From Ruminococcus sp. (GTDB lineage Bacteria > Bacillota > Clostridia > Oscillospirales > Ruminococcaceae): 48,977 nucleotides of DNA. The notes below the pieces were generated by a model. That model saw only the letters and a program-made list of their open reading frames with translations. It was not told where the DNA came from and searched no databases. Made by a program: the position numbers and the translations under genes. Where the stretch lies: the NCBI GenBank assembly GCA_017519145.1, contig JAFWTA010000018.1, forward strand, positions 1-48,977, read 5' to 3'. Shown here piece by piece: positions 22,286 through 30,680 of the stretch (the stretch's first letter is position 1; each line of letters opens with the position of its first letter).

Positions 22286-25200
22286 TCAAACGCGCTTGTA
22301 GATAACGCCGCCCTGGAGAGTCTTGCCCTTTGCAGCTGCCATATCAGAGATGTTTACGTTCTGGTAACCATTCTGTGCGAGCCAAGGAAGAACTTCTTCC
22401 ATAGCTGCTGCTGTTGTAGCATAGTTCTCGTGGCAAAGTACGATAGCACCCTGCAGTGATCCGTCGTTAGCTGCGTTCTTGATTGTCTGAACGATCTGAT
22501 CCTTAGAAGCATTGCTCCAGTCTCTTGTATCGATTGCACAGTCAATAAGGGGTACATCATAGAGAGCTGTTGTAACCTGTCCGCCGCCATCGAGATAAGG
22601 AAGTCTCATGAGGTGTGAAGGCTCTGCGCCGATAATGCTCTTGAGCTTGCTGTTACACTCAGACCACTGATATCTGATCTGGTCACTGCTGAGCTTGCTG
22701 AGGCCTCCCTCGGGATGTGACTTAGTGTGGTTTGCAACTTCCATACCATTCTGGTATGCGAACTTAACCTGCTCGTTTGTCTTGATCCAGTCACTTACAT
22801 AGAAGAATGTAGCTGTCATGTTGTTCTTGATGAGAGCGTCCATAATTCTGTAAGCCGGGTCTGATCTGCTTGTAGCTGATGCACCGTCGTCGAATGCGAT
22901 AGCGCAGAGCTTCTTGGAAGTATCAACACCGGGTGTTGTTACTGTCTTGGGCTCGGGTACCTTACCCTGACCGCCTGTTGTTACTGAAGACTTTGTGCCC
23001 TCAGCTGCAACTACTACGTTGTCGATATAGAAGTCCATGAGATCACCTGAATCCTGAACTGTCTCAACGTAGAGGATCATATCGCCTGAGTTATCAGGAA
23101 TTGTGAATGAAGTATTCTCGATCTTTGTCCATGTGCCCTTCTTGCACTCAGCCTTAGCGATAGATGTGTATGAAGCACTGTCACCCTCGCCCTGCTGGAG
23201 TGAGATCTGGATGGTTGCATTGTCCTTAGCGACCTGAAGAGCTGCTAAGCTTACGCTGTATGTCTCGCCAACCTTGAAGTCAGAACCGAGTGAGATAGCT
23301 GCGCCGTTCCACTCCTGAGATCTGCCTGATACTTCAAGAGCCTTACCGGATGAACCGTAGTAAGCATCGGATGTTGCTGCAACTGAAGCACTTCTTGCTG
23401 ACCAGCTGCCTGCGCCGCTGTCAAAATTGCTGTTTATCGAACCCTTACCTGATGATGAGGGGATATTTGTTACAACAGGCTGCTGGCTCTTGGTTGTTGT
23501 TGTCTGAACCGCAGGTGTGTTGCCGGTAACTGTAACAACCTTTGTAGAAAGCTTGCTTGAATAGCTCTCGGGAAGTGTATTGATAATACCGAGGAGCTTC
23601 TTCTGGATAGCAAGAGCATCGTTAGCTGTTATACCTTCGCCTGCTTCATAAACGTCACCGTTGAGCTTGCCCTGAGCTGTGAGAGAGTACTTGTTGGGGT
23701 TAGCAAGTGCCTGCATGATGAAGATAGCATCTGCCAGCTCTGTTGTGCCGTCGCCGTTAGCGTCGCCCCACTTGGTAACCTTCTTGTTGAGCTCTTCCTT
23801 CTCATCGATAACCTGAGTAACGATCGTAGGAGTTGCAGAAGTTGTCGTTGTAGTTGTTACAGGAGTCTGTCCGCCTGCTGTTGTTACAGGGGGTGTCTTA
23901 TCGAGAATGTTGAGGATCTCGTTGTAGAAGGACTTAGGCTGATAGTTGCTGAAAGGAAGCGGTGAACCACCGTTCTGGTTAGCTCTCCAGCTTCTCTCGT
24001 CTGTTGTACCCCAGAGGGTTACAGATGAGATATTGTTAGCGTGATCAGCGATCTTCTGGAATATCTGAGGATATGCCTTATCGTTTCCGCCTAACTCGTT
24101 TGTTATATCAAGCTCTGTTACCTGAACGTCAAGACCGAGGCTTGCGAAGAGCTCGATTGCTTCCTCATACTCAGAAGCTGAAGGATATCTGTCAGAAAGG
24201 TGTGACTGCATACCGATACCGTCGATATAGTCGCCCTCTGCCATGATCTTCTTAGCCATGTTGTAGAGGTCCATTCTCTTCTTGGGCATATACTCGTTGA
24301 AGTCGTTCATGTAAAGCTTACAAGTAGGAGGTGCATACTTTCTTGCATACTTGAATGCATTGATGATGTACTCGGGGTTATCCTTACCGTAGATACTTAC
24401 CCAGCGTGAACCCTGCTTGGTTCCCCACATCTCGCCGCCGTCCTCGAGAGTATCTCTCATTCCGCCGCCGTCGTTGATGAAGAGCTCGTTACAAACATCA
24501 TATGCATAAAGCTTGAGGTTAGGATACTGAGAATTGAGAGCAGAGAATGTATTCTTGATCATGTTCTCAAGACGCTTATCCATTGTAGCCTTTGAAGCGT
24601 AGCCGTTTCCGTCCTTGAAGAAGAACTCAGGAGTCTGCTGATACCATACGAAGGTATGACCGCGGACGCCGAGGCCGTTCTTGCTTGCGAAATCAAGAGC
24701 AGGCTTTGCATCGTTGAGGCTGATGGTAACATCTGTACCGTTTACGCCCTTAACTGTTGAATCAGGCTTCATCTCGTTCTCACAAGTGATGGAGTTGTAG
24801 TTCTTGAGGATGAAGTCCTTACCTGTATTGCCTGAATTGAGCTCGTACTGGCTTACGGAAGTACCGAGTCTGAAGAGGTGACCTGCGTGATCCTTGAAGC
24901 CTGAGCCGCCCTTTGTGTATGTGTAATCACGGTTTGCGTGACCTGTTGAGCCGCTGCTTACGGTAGGGATAGGATCTGATGTGCCGGGATCTGTTGTGCC
25001 GGGGTCAACTACGGGTGTGGAAGATGAACCAACCTTGCCCTGACCTGTTACAACAGAGGACTTAACGCCTGACTTTGAGCCCTGAGCAACGTCTATATAG
25101 AAGTCTGTGAGCTCGCCGGAATCCTGGGGAGTCTCAACATAAAGAGTCATTGTGCCTGAATTCGAGGGGATCTTGAATGAAGTATTCTCAAGCTTTGTCC

Positions 25201-26326
25201 ACTCGCCGCTCTTAGCGTCTACCTTAGCGATAGATGTGTAAGAAGCGCTGTCACCCTCGCCCTGCTGGAGTGAGAGCTGCATAGGAACAGTGCCGCCTGA
25301 CTTCTGGAGCACGCCTACGCTGAAGCTGTATGTCTCACCGGGAACGAATGCTGCTGAGTCAAGCTCGATAGCTGCGCCGTTCCACTCCTGAGTTCTGCCT
25401 GTAACTGCGAGAGCCTTGCTTCCGCTGTAGCTTACATCGGATGTTGTAGCAACAGAAGCGCCGCCTCTGCCTGTCCAGCCATCTGAACCGCTCTCGAATG
25501 TGCTCTGGAAGTAGTTTCCGTTTGTATCAGGCTCTACTGTGGGAGTAGTGATGATAGGATCCGGAACAGGCTCCTTGCCAAGAGTAATGGTATTCTTATT
25601 TACGCTTGCCTCACCGTTGCTCTCCCAACCTTCTACGTTGAAAGCAACCTCGTACATTTTACCCATCTGGAGACCCTTGGACTCCCAAGCCTCAAAGTGC
25701 TTTGAAACGCTGATGGTACCCTTTGTTCTTCCGCTGCTGCGGACACTGAAGTACTGTACGAAAGGCTTGTTACCCTCGATAGTATAGGAGTTACGATTCT
25801 CCTTGTAGATGTAGTACTTTGCACCGTCAAGGTCAACTGTACCTACGGGGCTTCCTGCTCCGGGTGATCCGTTAGGAGGACACCAGTTCTTCCAGTCCTC
25901 AACTATATAGTACTCTACGAGAGGATTCTGTGTCCAGCCGTAGATACAAAGACGTGAGTTACCTGAAGAGCTTGCTGACCAGTTTACATCGAAATCGCAA
26001 GTGATTCCGCCGTAATCCTGGAACTTCTTTGTGCTGCCCATATCGATACCGCGGCGGGCAAGGAAGTTTCCGTTGGGTCCTGCACAGTTCCACTTTGTAG
26101 TGAAAGTACCGTTGTCGCCAAGTGTCATTGATGACGGCTGGCTTGTATCAGCAGCCCAGATCTCATAGCTGTATCCGTCGGGGCCCTTTCCCTTGTGCTG
26201 TCCTGCACCGTTCAGAGTATATGTCTGACCGGCAGCAGCATTGAACGCTGTGAAAGGTACTGATGAAACGCATACGATGCTGGCTACGAATCCGAGTGCA
26301 GCTCTTTTAACACCTCTGAATTTCAT
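22286..26326 (-). CDS. Multidomain xylanase GH11-CBM22-GH10-dockerin-CBM22-CE4
   Basis: This 1346-residue secreted enzyme combines three activities. Residues 1-32 are a signal peptide. GH11 xylanase (33-250) has nucleophile E138 (NPLVEYYIVE) and acid/base E232 (VEGWESNG). CBM22 lies at about 270-415. GH10 xylanase (about 475-808) has acid/base E614 (DVCNELF) and nucleophile E738 (VQVTELDI). A type I dockerin (852-925, GDANGDGTTELADAIFIMQ plus a second repeat) follows, then a second CBM22 (about 965-1108, nearly repeating SLQQGEGDSASYTSIAK). CE4 acetyl-xylan esterase (about 1138-1346) has metal and catalytic motifs FDDG (D1146/D1147), H1200-H1204, RLPY, DTRDW and LCH1299. It should cut xylan in two modes and remove acetyl groups, docked to a cellulosome scaffoldin. 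The architecture is known from R. flavefaciens. It has its own promoter with a 110-nt leader containing a hairpin. Confidence 0.96.
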   Translation of the reverse strand: MKFRGVKRAALGFVASIVCVSSVPFTAFNAAAGQTYTLNGAGQHKGKGPDGYSYEIWAADTSQPSSMTLGDNGTFTTKWNCAGPNGNFLARRGIDMGSTKKFQDYGGITCDFDVNWSASSSGNSRLCIYGWTQNPLVEYYIVEDWKNWCPPNGSPGAGSPVGTVDLDGAKYYIYKENRNSYTIEGNKPFVQYFSVRSSGRTKGTISVSKHFEAWESKGLQMGKMYEVAFNVEGWESNGEASVNKNTITLGKEPVPDPIITTPTVEPDTNGNYFQSTFESGSDGWTGRGGASVATTSDVSYSGSKALAVTGRTQEWNGAAIELDSAAFVPGETYSFSVGVLQKSGGTVPMQLSLQQGEGDSASYTSIAKVDAKSGEWTKLENTSFKIPSNSGTMTLYVETPQDSGELTDFYIDVAQGSKSGVKSSVVTGQGKVGSSSTPVVDPGTTDPGTSDPIPTVSSGSTGHANRDYTYTKGGSGFKDHAGHLFRLGTSVSQYELNSGNTGKDFILKNYNSITCENEMKPDSTVKGVNGTDVTISLNDAKPALDFASKNGLGVRGHTFVWYQQTPEFFFKDGNGYASKATMDKRLENMIKNTFSALNSQYPNLKLYAYDVCNELFINDGGGMRDTLEDGGEMWGTKQGSRWVSIYGKDNPEYIINAFKYARKYAPPTCKLYMNDFNEYMPKKRMDLYNMAKKIMAEGDYIDGIGMQSHLSDRYPSASEYEEAIELFASLGLDVQVTELDITNELGGNDKAYPQIFQKIADHANNISSVTLWGTTDERSWRANQNGGSPLPFSNYQPKSFYNEILNILDKTPPVTTAGGQTPVTTTTTTSATPTIVTQVIDEKEELNKKVTKWGDANGDGTTELADAIFIMQALANPNKYSLTAQGKLNGDVYEAGEGITANDALAIQKKLLGIINTLPESYSSKLSTKVVTVTGNTPAVQTTTTKSQQPVVTNIPSSSGKGSINSNFDSGAGSWSARSASVAATSDAYYGSSGKALEVSGRSQEWNGAAISLGSDFKVGETYSVSLAALQVAKDNATIQISLQQGEGDSASYTSIAKAECKKGTWTKIENTSFTIPDNSGDMILYVETVQDSGDLMDFYIDNVVVAAEGTKSSVTTGGQGKVPEPKTVTTPGVDTSKKLCAIAFDDGASATSRSDPAYRIMDALIKNNMTATFFYVSDWIKTNEQVKFAYQNGMEVANHTKSHPEGGLSKLSSDQIRYQWSECNSKLKSIIGAEPSHLMRLPYLDGGGQVTTALYDVPLIDCAIDTRDWSNASKDQIVQTIKNAANDGSLQGAIVLCHENYATTAAAMEEVLPWLAQNGYQNVNISDMAAAKGKTLQGGVIYKRV

Positions 26327-26386
26327 GTTTAATCATTCCTCACTTTCATTTCGTGATATATGTTTTCTTCGTGACACTAAGAAAAA

Positions 26387-26412
26387 GCGCAAAAGCACAA
26401 TACCTGCTTTTG
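26387..26412 (-). promoter_or_regulatory. Hairpin in xylanase leader
   Basis: On the minus strand CAAAAGCA (26412-26405) and TGCTTTTG (26397-26390) form a perfect 8-bp stem, followed after GCGC by CTTTTTC. It overlaps one copy of a 14-bp motif found three times in this intergenic region. It could be an operator, an mRNA-stability hairpin or a weak attenuator. Confidence 0.5.
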
Positions 26413-26442
26413 TGTCCCTCCTTTTCCTCAGCTTCTGACTTA

Positions 26443-26471
26443 ATTTTATTACATTTCTGTGAACTATTCAA
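26443..26471 (-). promoter_or_regulatory. Promoter of xylanase gene
   Basis: Minus-strand TTGAAT (26471-26466) and TAAAAT (26448-26443), 17-nt spacing. The predicted start is about 110 nt before the ATG. Confidence 0.7.
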
Positions 26472-26925
26472 GTCAAATGTTGCTAACAATTTTTGGGCTT
26501 GCTCATTTTTTGCTCTTTTTGCACATTTTAGCTTCCACTTGTTGCGTTTTTTTATACATTTCACGGTTCTGCGTTGTTTTTCCGTTGTTTTGACAGCACA
26601 AAATGATAAGTGGCATTGCACTTTTGCGCTACATCCGACCTACCGATATTTGCGGTGAAATCACGGTATATGCGTATATTCTGTATATTTGATAAAATTT
26701 AAACTAAAATAACCTGAAGCTCCCTGCGGTATCGTCTGAATCTGTGCCGTTTTTATTTATTATTCTCCGCAAAACAACTGACCGTATATTTTCTTTTGTG
26801 CTTTTGCACAAAGTCATAACTGTTATAATGTAACTTTCTCCAAAAAGCTCTTTAAATCCTTTATTTTTTCTTCAGAAGTGGTATAATTATATCAAGCATA
26901 AACTCCATTCACAAGAGGGGATAAC
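26472..26925. other. AT-rich divergent regulatory region
   Basis: No gene is supported in the 450 bp between the xylanase promoter and the PBP-GGDEF gene. It is AT-rich. Near copies of TTGTGCTTTTGCAC lie at 26616-26629 and 26796-26809, with a third inverted at 26387-26400. TATAAT-like boxes occur at 26824-26829 and 26882-26887. The 26796 copy covers the -35 position of the first box. Confidence 0.55.
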
Positions 26926-28836
26926 ATGGATTCCGAAAGAATAATCAACATCGCCGTCGTAGTCTCGGGACTCGACGAGGAGTATCAGTACAACACTATA
27001 CGCGGGATCAACAGTTTCGCACTTGAACACAACATAAATGTGTCTTATTTTGCTGCCTTCGGTGGAATGGTCGGAAGCAGGACATTCGATATAGGTGAAG
27101 TCAGCATCTACAATTTGATCGACTATACCCGTTTCGACGGAGCACTTCTTATGACGAACACATTCGGTGACAAGGAGATACGCACGCGCATACTCGAAAG
27201 AGTCAGGAACGCCCATATCCCCACAGTAATATTCGAGAGCCATGAGTTCCCGGAGTTTTACGACATCCGCATCGATAACTTTTCCGTCATGAAGAAGCTT
27301 GTTGAGCATATCATACAGTTCCACGGCGCTAAGGTCATAAACTTCGTTTCGGGTCCCCTGCCCAATCCCGAGGGCAAAGCCCGCTATGACGCGTTCAGAG
27401 CCGCCATGGAGGAAAACGGCGTCCCCATCGACGAGGAACGCATCTACTACGGCGACTTCAAGAGCTATGACGGCAAGCTCGCTGTCGATGACTTTGTCGC
27501 CTCGAAAAAAGAACTCCCCGATGCCTTTATCTGCGCTAACGACAGCATGGCGCTGACAGTTGTATCTTCTCTGGAAAAGCTGGGCTACAAGGTACCCGAC
27601 GATGTTATGGTAACAGGCTTCGACAATACCTTCAACGCAAGGAACAGCAGTCCCGCCGTGACCTCGGTCAAGCGTCCCCTTTATAAGGCAGGATATCAGG
27701 CGGCGGAGGTGCTTCTCAATGTCATAAACGGCATAGAACAGCCTCACAGCATCACTCTGGAAGCCGCTCCCGTATTCAGCGAGAGCTGCGGATGCAGGAG
27801 CGAGGAACACGATGACCTTATCGCTTACAAAAAGGTGACCTACCGCAGGACAGAGGTTACCAACAGGAATATCCTCATGATAAACCGCCTGACCGCAGGG
27901 CTTGCCGAGACCGAAACAGCTTCGGAATGCTATGACGTTATCGAAAAAGTCATCGGCGAGATCGACTGCGAAAAGTTCCAGCTCTGTCTCAGCGAGGACT
28001 GGCAGGATGCCTTCAACTCGGCACCTATCATCTCCGAGCCCGATGCCTATAAGAGCTATATGACAGCTCCCCTTATCTGGGACAAGGGACAGCGCAGGAG
28101 CGTAGGCTATTACCCCAGCAGCAATATGTTCCCCGAGGGATTTGAGGAGAGGAGCTGCATCAACTACTTCCTCCCCCTCCATTTCGGCGACCGCTGTCTG
28201 GGCTATTACATAATCACAAACGGAGACTTCCCTATTTACAGCCTCCTCTGCCATACTCTCACCATGACCCTGAGCAACTCCATTGAGAATATCCGCAAGC
28301 TCTTCCACCTGAACAAGGCAATGGACGAGCTCAACCGGCTCTATGTCATCGACCCTCTCTGCAACATCTACAACCGCAACGGCTTTATCAATATCGCCGA
28401 CGATATGTTCAGGGAGTGTGTTGCCCACGATCGGGAAATGCTGCTCAGCTTCATAGATATGGACGGTCTGAAGTTCATCAACGACAACTACGGACATAAC
28501 GAAGGCGATTTCGCTATACAGCGCCTCGCCAATATCATCAGCAACTGCTGCGGACGCGGAAGCATCTGTGCAAGATTCGGCGGTGACGAGTTCGTGATCT
28601 TCAGCACCAATGCCTCTCAGGGAGCCGCTGAAGCTCTGGAGCACAGATTCAGCACCGAGCTGGAGAATATCAATAAACTGGTAAAGAAGCCCTATGAGAT
28701 ATCAGCAAGCATCGGAAGCATAATCACCAGAGCTCATGAAAATGATACCCTCTACAGTATCATCAAAATGGCTGACGAGAAGATGTATGAGATAAAGAAG
28801 CAGAAAAAGCTGGCAAGAAAGTCCGAAAAGGTCTGA
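26926..28836 (+). CDS. Cytosolic sugar-binding-protein / GGDEF fusion (probable diguanylate cyclase)
   Basis: The 636-residue protein starts directly with a LacI-type periplasmic-binding-protein fold (about 6-285, including FICANDSMALTVVSSLEKLG and DDVMVTGFDNTFNARNSSP). It has neither the usual helix-turn-helix nor a signal peptide or membrane segment. A linker region (about 300-460) may be GAF-like. A GGDEF domain closes the protein (about 465-630), with RFGGDEF at 550-556. The residues upstream (CGRGSICA) do not keep the RxxD inhibitory site. The likely role is to make cyclic di-GMP in response to an intracellular sugar. The ATG follows AGAGGGG. It is divergent from the xylanase, suggesting a link between sugar sensing and fibre degradation or attachment. 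Ligand unknown. Confidence 0.9.
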   Translation: MDSERIINIAVVVSGLDEEYQYNTIRGINSFALEHNINVSYFAAFGGMVGSRTFDIGEVSIYNLIDYTRFDGALLMTNTFGDKEIRTRILERVRNAHIPTVIFESHEFPEFYDIRIDNFSVMKKLVEHIIQFHGAKVINFVSGPLPNPEGKARYDAFRAAMEENGVPIDEERIYYGDFKSYDGKLAVDDFVASKKELPDAFICANDSMALTVVSSLEKLGYKVPDDVMVTGFDNTFNARNSSPAVTSVKRPLYKAGYQAAEVLLNVINGIEQPHSITLEAAPVFSESCGCRSEEHDDLIAYKKVTYRRTEVTNRNILMINRLTAGLAETETASECYDVIEKVIGEIDCEKFQLCLSEDWQDAFNSAPIISEPDAYKSYMTAPLIWDKGQRRSVGYYPSSNMFPEGFEERSCINYFLPLHFGDRCLGYYIITNGDFPIYSLLCHTLTMTLSNSIENIRKLFHLNKAMDELNRLYVIDPLCNIYNRNGFINIADDMFRECVAHDREMLLSFIDMDGLKFINDNYGHNEGDFAIQRLANIISNCCGRGSICARFGGDEFVIFSTNASQGAAEALEHRFSTELENINKLVKKPYEISASIGSIITRAHENDTLYSIIKMADEKMYEIKKQKKLARKSEKV

Positions 28837-28847
28837 ATAAACAATAA

Positions 28848-28889
28848 AGCCATAGTATTTCCGATACGGAAGTACTATGGCTATTTTTA
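28848..28889 (+). terminator. Terminator of PBP-GGDEF gene
   Basis: AGCCATAGTA / TACTATGGCT stem, followed by ATTTTTATT, 12 nt after the stop codon. Confidence 0.9.
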
Positions 28890-28900
28890 TTGACAATGCC

Positions 28901-29044
28901 GATTTGAGTTTAGAGTTTAGAGTTGAAAGTTGAAAGTTGTGGAGTCGCCTGCGGCGACAATATTTAAATATTGTGAGCGAAGCGAACACATTAACTCTCA
29001 ACTCTCAACTTTCAACTATCAACTTAGCGCATACGCGCTAAATT
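28901..29044. repeat. 144-bp palindromic repeat, copy A
   Basis: The element runs from GATTTGAGTTTAGAG to CGCATACGCGCTAAATT. Its ends are made of short GTTGAAAGTT/AACTTTCAAC-type units that are inverted with respect to each other. The centre contains GTCGCCTGCGGCGAC and CAATATTTAAATATTG palindromes. It is nearly identical to 42066-42209 in reverse orientation. It lies between a terminator and the 3' end of the convergent thioesterase gene. No coding capacity. Confidence 0.95.
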
Positions 29045-29065
29045 CTGATTTTTAAGTGAGAGTTA

Positions 29066-29467
29066 TCAGCTCTTACGGAAGCCTACACACTGGACAGCGG
29101 CAACAGGATTGCCCTGCTCGTCCCTTATGTCAACATTGTAGCAGCATATGGTCCTGCCGTCCTTGATGAGCTTTGCTTCGGCGATTATGCGCTCTGTCTT
29201 TGGAACTCCGATGAAAGATGCGTCGCAGTTGAGTCCCACCACTCCTGCCTGCTGCCAGTTTGAAGCAACTGCAAAGGCAAAATCCGCAAGGGTGAAGTAA
29301 ACTCCGCCCATGATACCGCCGACAGCGTTCCTGTGGTGTTCATTAAGGACAAGGCTGCACTTTGAATAGTGGTCGCCTAACTCGTCGATCACCGCTCCCA
29401 TCTCAGTAGCAAAGCGGTCGCCGCGGAAAGTCTCGCGGACTCTTTCAAGTGTTTCGTTATCGGTCAT
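29066..29467 (-). CDS. Hotdog-fold thioesterase, PaaI type
   Basis: The 133-residue single hotdog domain has the PaaI signature NAVGGIMGGVYFTLADFAFA. It should hydrolyse small acyl-CoA thioesters; the substrate cannot be told. I chose ATG 29467 (MTDNETLERV) because AGGAGG is 7-8 nt upstream; the in-frame extension runs into the upstream gene. The ribosome-binding site overlaps the end of the acetyltransferase gene (4-nt gap), so the two are co-transcribed. Confidence 0.88.
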   Translation of the reverse strand: MTDNETLERVRETFRGDRFATEMGAVIDELGDHYSKCSLVLNEHHRNAVGGIMGGVYFTLADFAFAVASNWQQAGVVGLNCDASFIGVPKTERIIAEAKLIKDGRTICCYNVDIRDEQGNPVAAVQCVGFRKS

Positions 29468-29471
29468 TTTA

Positions 29472-30035
29472 TTACCTCCTGTTTTCATATTCATCGCGCA
29501 GTATGGAGAAGTAATGTCTGCCCACATACTGACCGTCCATGCAGAAATAGTCCCTGAGAGTGCCCTCAAAGGTCAGTCCGCACTTCTCTATGACCTTTCG
29601 GGACGGAGCGTTTATGGTCTTGCAGCATATCTGTACCTTGTGCAGGTTCATTCTGTCAAATCCGTAGGCTATCACAGCCTTTGCCGCCTCGGTGGCATAG
29701 CCTCTGCGCTGGAACTGTGAGCCTATGCAGTACTCTATCTCAGCAAAGTGGTTCTTGCTGTCCACAAGGAAATAGGCTATCTGTCCGATGCACTCGCCGC
29801 ACTCCCTGTCGATGACTGCCCAGCGGTAGTAGTCCTCACGGGCATAGCCGCCGATGTACTTGTCAAGGAGCCCCTTTACCTCCTCCTTGGTGGAGTAAAC
29901 AGGCTCTGAATACATGGACTGCACCTTTTCGTCAGCGACCCAGTACTTCAGCATAGCCTCGTCATCGGAATATTCAAACCGCCTGAGGATAAGTCTCTCG
30001 GTCTCTATTGTCTGTGTACCAATATGTGTAAGCAT
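29472..30035 (-). CDS. GNAT acetyltransferase, RimJ/RimL-like
   Basis: The 187-residue protein has ETERLILRRFEYSDDEAM at the start and the acetyl-CoA loop region QFQRRGYATEAAKAVIAYGF, then NAPSRKVIEKCGLTFEGTLRD, all typical of the Acetyltransf_3 branch. These enzymes acetylate ribosomal-protein N-termini or small amines; the target is unknown. AGGAGG lies 5 nt before the ATG. It is the first gene of a two-gene unit with the thioesterase. Confidence 0.92.
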   Translation of the reverse strand: MLTHIGTQTIETERLILRRFEYSDDEAMLKYWVADEKVQSMYSEPVYSTKEEVKGLLDKYIGGYAREDYYRWAVIDRECGECIGQIAYFLVDSKNHFAEIEYCIGSQFQRRGYATEAAKAVIAYGFDRMNLHKVQICCKTINAPSRKVIEKCGLTFEGTLRDYFCMDGQYVGRHYFSILRDEYENRR

Positions 30036-30105
30036 ACTTGCCTCCTTTTGCCGCTTTCAAAATACATTCGCTGAAATTGAGGATCAATGCGGCAGCAAAC
30101 ATCGC

Positions 30106-30594
30106 TCAGCTGTCGGCTCTGCCGCGTATCTTATCATTGAGTTTGTCCAGTTCGTCTGTATTGTCAAGAACATATTGTTTATTGTTCTCTCTGTCCATAA
30201 CGTATGTACTCAGATCAGTACCGAAGCCGGTCTTTGTTCCATCCTCCATTATAAAATTATAGTCCTCGATACCATCATTCACCAAAAACATATCTTCTTC
30301 ATCCGTAATGACCTTTTTTATTCTGACTGCTCTGAGTGCTTCGATATAAGCGCTTATCATCTCCGGGTCCTTGGTCGAAAACTGCTCATAGCCGCTCTCG
30401 CCGCCCATACCGAACTTTATTTCAACAGGTACCAGTTCGCCCTCGATCACACTGCTGAATGTTTCGTCCGATACTGCATCTTCGATCTCGTATTTGTATT
30501 TTGTGATACTTTCGTCCTTTTTATCATTACAGCCTGCAAGAAGAAGTGCACAACTAAATACGGGAATAAATAATAACTGAAACGTTTTTTTCAT
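30106..30594 (-). CDS. Small lipoprotein of unknown function
   Basis: The 162-residue protein has a signal peptide with lipobox LLAGC (Cys about 22) and the ribosome-binding site AAGGAG. The mature part is acidic (ESITKYKYEIEDAVSDETF; KKVITDEEDMFLVNDGIED) and shows no domain I recognise. It lies between the dapB terminator and the acetyltransferase gene (70-nt gap). Confidence 0.75.
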   Translation of the reverse strand: MKKTFQLLFIPVFSCALLLAGCNDKKDESITKYKYEIEDAVSDETFSSVIEGELVPVEIKFGMGGESGYEQFSTKDPEMISAYIEALRAVRIKKVITDEEDMFLVNDGIEDYNFIMEDGTKTGFGTDLSTYVMDRENNKQYVLDNTDELDKLNDKIRGRADS

Positions 30595-30640
30595 CTTTTT
30601 TCTCCTTACTGAAAATATGATCTGTTTTCACATACGATGT

Positions 30641-30672
30641 AAAAAGCTTCCCCCTCTTTCTTCAAGAGGGGG
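30641..30672 (-). terminator. Terminator of lysine operon
   Basis: CCCCCTCT / AGAGGGGG stem with a 7-nt loop, then AAGCTTTTT on the minus strand, right after dapB. Confidence 0.9.
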
Positions 30673-30680
30673 ATCACGTC

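Noticed and set aside
26346-26621. 91-codon Lys-rich minus-strand frame
   Set aside because: It overlaps the xylanase promoter and leader and is low-complexity AT-rich DNA.
26887-28644. 585-codon minus-strand open frame
   Set aside because: It is antisense to the PBP-GGDEF gene, which has clear domains and a ribosome-binding site. The antisense product matches no family.
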